Source: Variovorax sp. Sphag1AA (lineage in GTDB: Bacteria > Pseudomonadota > Gammaproteobacteria > Burkholderiales > Burkholderiaceae_C). From it: a stretch of DNA of 64,000 nucleotides. The position numbers and the translations under genes are program-made. The DNA lies in NCBI RefSeq assembly GCF_014192575.1, contig NZ_JACHYC010000002.1, positions 434,001 through 498,000 on the forward strand, read 5' to 3'. The notes below the pieces were generated by a model. That model was not told where the DNA came from. It ran no database searches and was given only the letters and a program-made list of their open reading frames with translations. Below are positions 62,733 through 64,000 of this stretch, one piece after another. Each line of letters begins with the position of its first letter. Position 1 is the first letter of the stretch.

Positions 62733-63893
62733 ATGGCCTTCGCTTCCATGACACCGAGCTCTGGTTCTGCCGCACTTCGTGACGCTCGTCGCATCGTTGT
62801 CAAGGTGGGCTCAAGCCTTGTCACCAATGAAGGCCGCGGCCTGGATGAGAACGCCATCGGCGAATGGTGCCGTCAACTGGCGACTTTGGTTCGCGACGGG
62901 CGCGAAGTGGTCATGGTGTCGAGTGGTGCGATCGCAGAAGGAATGAAGCGACTCGGGTGGCGTGTCCGTCCGCACGAGGTCCATGAACTCCAGGCCGCCG
63001 CTGCCGTTGGCCAGATGGGCTTGGCACAGATCTACGAAACCAAGCTCCGCGAGAACGGCCTCGGAAGTGCGCAGGTCTTACTCACGCACGCTGATCTGGC
63101 CGACCGCGAGCGCTATCTGAATGCGCGCACCACCCTCGTGACGCTGCTGGCGCTGGGCGTGGTGCCGGTCATCAATGAAAACGACACCGTCGTCAACGAC
63201 GAGATCAAGTTTGGCGACAACGACACGCTTGGCGCGCTAGTCGCCAACCTCGTGGAAGCCGATGCATTGGTCATCCTGACGGACCAGAAGGGCCTGTTCA
63301 CTGCCGACCCGCGAAAAGACCCGGAAGCTCGCTTCGTTCACGAAGCGATCGCCGGCGACCCTGCGCTGGAGGTCATGGCTGGCGGCGCCGGTAGCAGCAT
63401 CGGGAGGGGCGGAATGATCACCAAGATCCTCGCGGCCAAGCGCGCGGCGGGGTCGGGCGCCTCGACGGTGATCGCCTGGGGGCGCGAGCCCGACGCGCTT
63501 CTGCGGCTGACTCGCGGGGAGTCCATCGGCACCCTTCTGCTCGCGCAGACCGCCAAGCATCAGGCGCGCAAGCGGTGGATGGCCGATCACCTGCAGTTGC
63601 GCGGTGCCGTCTCCGTAGACGCCGGCGCAGCAGCCAAGGTGCGCGGAGAAGGCAAGAGCTTGCTGCCGATCGGCATGACCGGAGTCGAAGGCGACTTTTC
63701 TCGTGGCGATGTCATCGCGATCCGCGACGAGCAGGGATTCGAGCTGGCTCGGGGGTTGGCGAACTACTCGAGCGCAGAGGCACGCTTGCTATGTCGCAAG
63801 CCGTCGTCCGAGTTCGAGCGCCTTCTCGGCTATGTCGCCGAGGCCGAGATGGTCCATCGGGACAACATGGTCCTGATGCCTGACGGGCGCTGA
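62733..63893 (+). CDS. proB: Glutamate 5-kinase
   Basis: A 386-residue enzyme for the first step of proline synthesis. The amino-acid kinase domain has '[15 protein letters not shown]' (~20-34), '[15 protein letters not shown]' (~64-78) and '[20 protein letters not shown]' (~144-163), and a C-terminal PUA domain (~290-375). Two starts are possible, ATG 62733 and ATG 62748; neither has a Shine-Dalgarno. Proline feedback is usual in the family. It ends four bases from the convergent partial gene. Confidence 0.95.
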   Translation: MAFASMTPSSGSAALRDARRIVVKVGSSLVTNEGRGLDENAIGEWCRQLATLVRDGREVVMVSSGAIAEGMKRLGWRVRPHEVHELQAAAAVGQMGLAQIYETKLRENGLGSAQVLLTHADLADRERYLNARTTLVTLLALGVVPVINENDTVVNDEIKFGDNDTLGALVANLVEADALVILTDQKGLFTADPRKDPEARFVHEAIAGDPALEVMAGGAGSSIGRGGMITKILAAKRAAGSGASTVIAWGREPDALLRLTRGESIGTLLLAQTAKHQARKRWMADHLQLRGAVSVDAGAAAKVRGEGKSLLPIGMTGVEGDFSRGDVIAIRDEQGFELARGLANYSSAEARLLCRKPSSEFERLLGYVAEAEMVHRDNMVLMPDGR

Positions 63894-63897
63894 TCGC

Positions 63898-64000
63898 CTA
63901 TTCAACTTCGCGGATTGGCGTCTTCAGGTAGCGGACCATTTCGCCGACAGACCCGCGCGGTGCGTGACCGCGACACAGCCCCTGGCTGGCCAGGGCCTGG
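63898..64000 (-). CDS. C-terminal end of an unidentified protein (possibly CNP1-like)
   Basis: The minus-strand frame is open from the right edge to a TAG at 63898-63900, giving 33 residues ending 'MVRYLKTPIREVE' with one cysteine in 'GLCRGHAPRG'. The N-terminus lies outside the window. In Burkholderiales a CNP1-like exported protein gene often lies next to proB, and the cysteine-containing tail would be compatible, but too little is visible to be sure. Confidence 0.4.
   Translation of the reverse strand, partial: QALASQGLCRGHAPRGSVGEMVRYLKTPIREVE

Overview
The window is a GC-rich, densely packed chromosomal segment from a betaproteobacterium of the order Burkholderiales, most likely a Comamonadaceae member (Variovorax/Acidovorax-like). 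This rests on gene order rather than on any single gene: pilOPQ-aroKB-dgt-gltBD, mlaFEDACB-bolA-murA-hisGDCBHA, hisFIE-tatABC-degQ, petABC-sspAB, secA-argJ, pilBCD-coaE-zapD-yacG and ispB//rplU-rpmA-obgE-proB. There is no prophage, integron, CRISPR array or rRNA operon. Two tRNAs were found (Thr-UGU and Pro-CGG).

Layout, left to right. 1-5.9 kb: end of the type IV pilus operon (pilO partial, pilP, pilQ), then aroK, aroB and dgt. 5.9-9.5 kb: an accessory stretch in which an MFS carrier, a DUF1415 protein and a SAM methyltransferase are joined by ATGA overlaps, followed by a REP-associated tyrosine transposase (RAYT) gene with a repeat element beside it. 9.5-15.8 kb: glutamate synthase gltBD, with a sigma-54-like promoter in front and an intrinsic terminator behind. 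15.9-21.8 kb: the Mla phospholipid transport operon including mlaA, a second ABC exporter pair and a BolA protein. 21.8-33.6 kb: murA and the histidine genes. These are interrupted by a small Rap1a-like secreted protein between hisD and hisC, and by a 3.2-kb block (dctA-like carrier, amino-acid binding protein, hexose-6-phosphate mutarotase) between hisA and hisF. 33.6-37.1 kb: a small membrane protein, a HIT protein, tatABC and a DegS/DegQ-type protease.

37.4-45.4 kb: an MHS-type MFS carrier, a Nif3 protein, pdxA, mscL, the cytochrome bc1 operon petABC, sspAB and tRNA-Thr. 45.4-51.3 kb: a dciA-like gene, secA, argJ, a DUF815 ATPase and a NUDIX hydrolase. 51.3-59.3 kb, minus strand: pilB, pilC, pilD, coaE, zapD and yacG, with an MBOAT plus SGNH acyl-transfer pair inserted between coaE and zapD. 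59.7-64 kb: tRNA-Pro, ispB, rplU, rpmA, obgE, proB and the end of one more gene.

Most genes are housekeeping: pilus assembly, shikimate, nitrogen assimilation, histidine, envelope lipid transport, Tat and Sec export, and respiration. The parts that stand out are insertions into otherwise conserved operons: the MBOAT/SGNH pair, the carrier plus binding-protein pair inside the split his cluster, and the RAYT locus abutting the gltB promoter. I found no obviously new multi-gene defence or mobile system. The MBOAT/SGNH pair and the DAACS-carrier/binding-protein pair are the best candidates for unexplored function.
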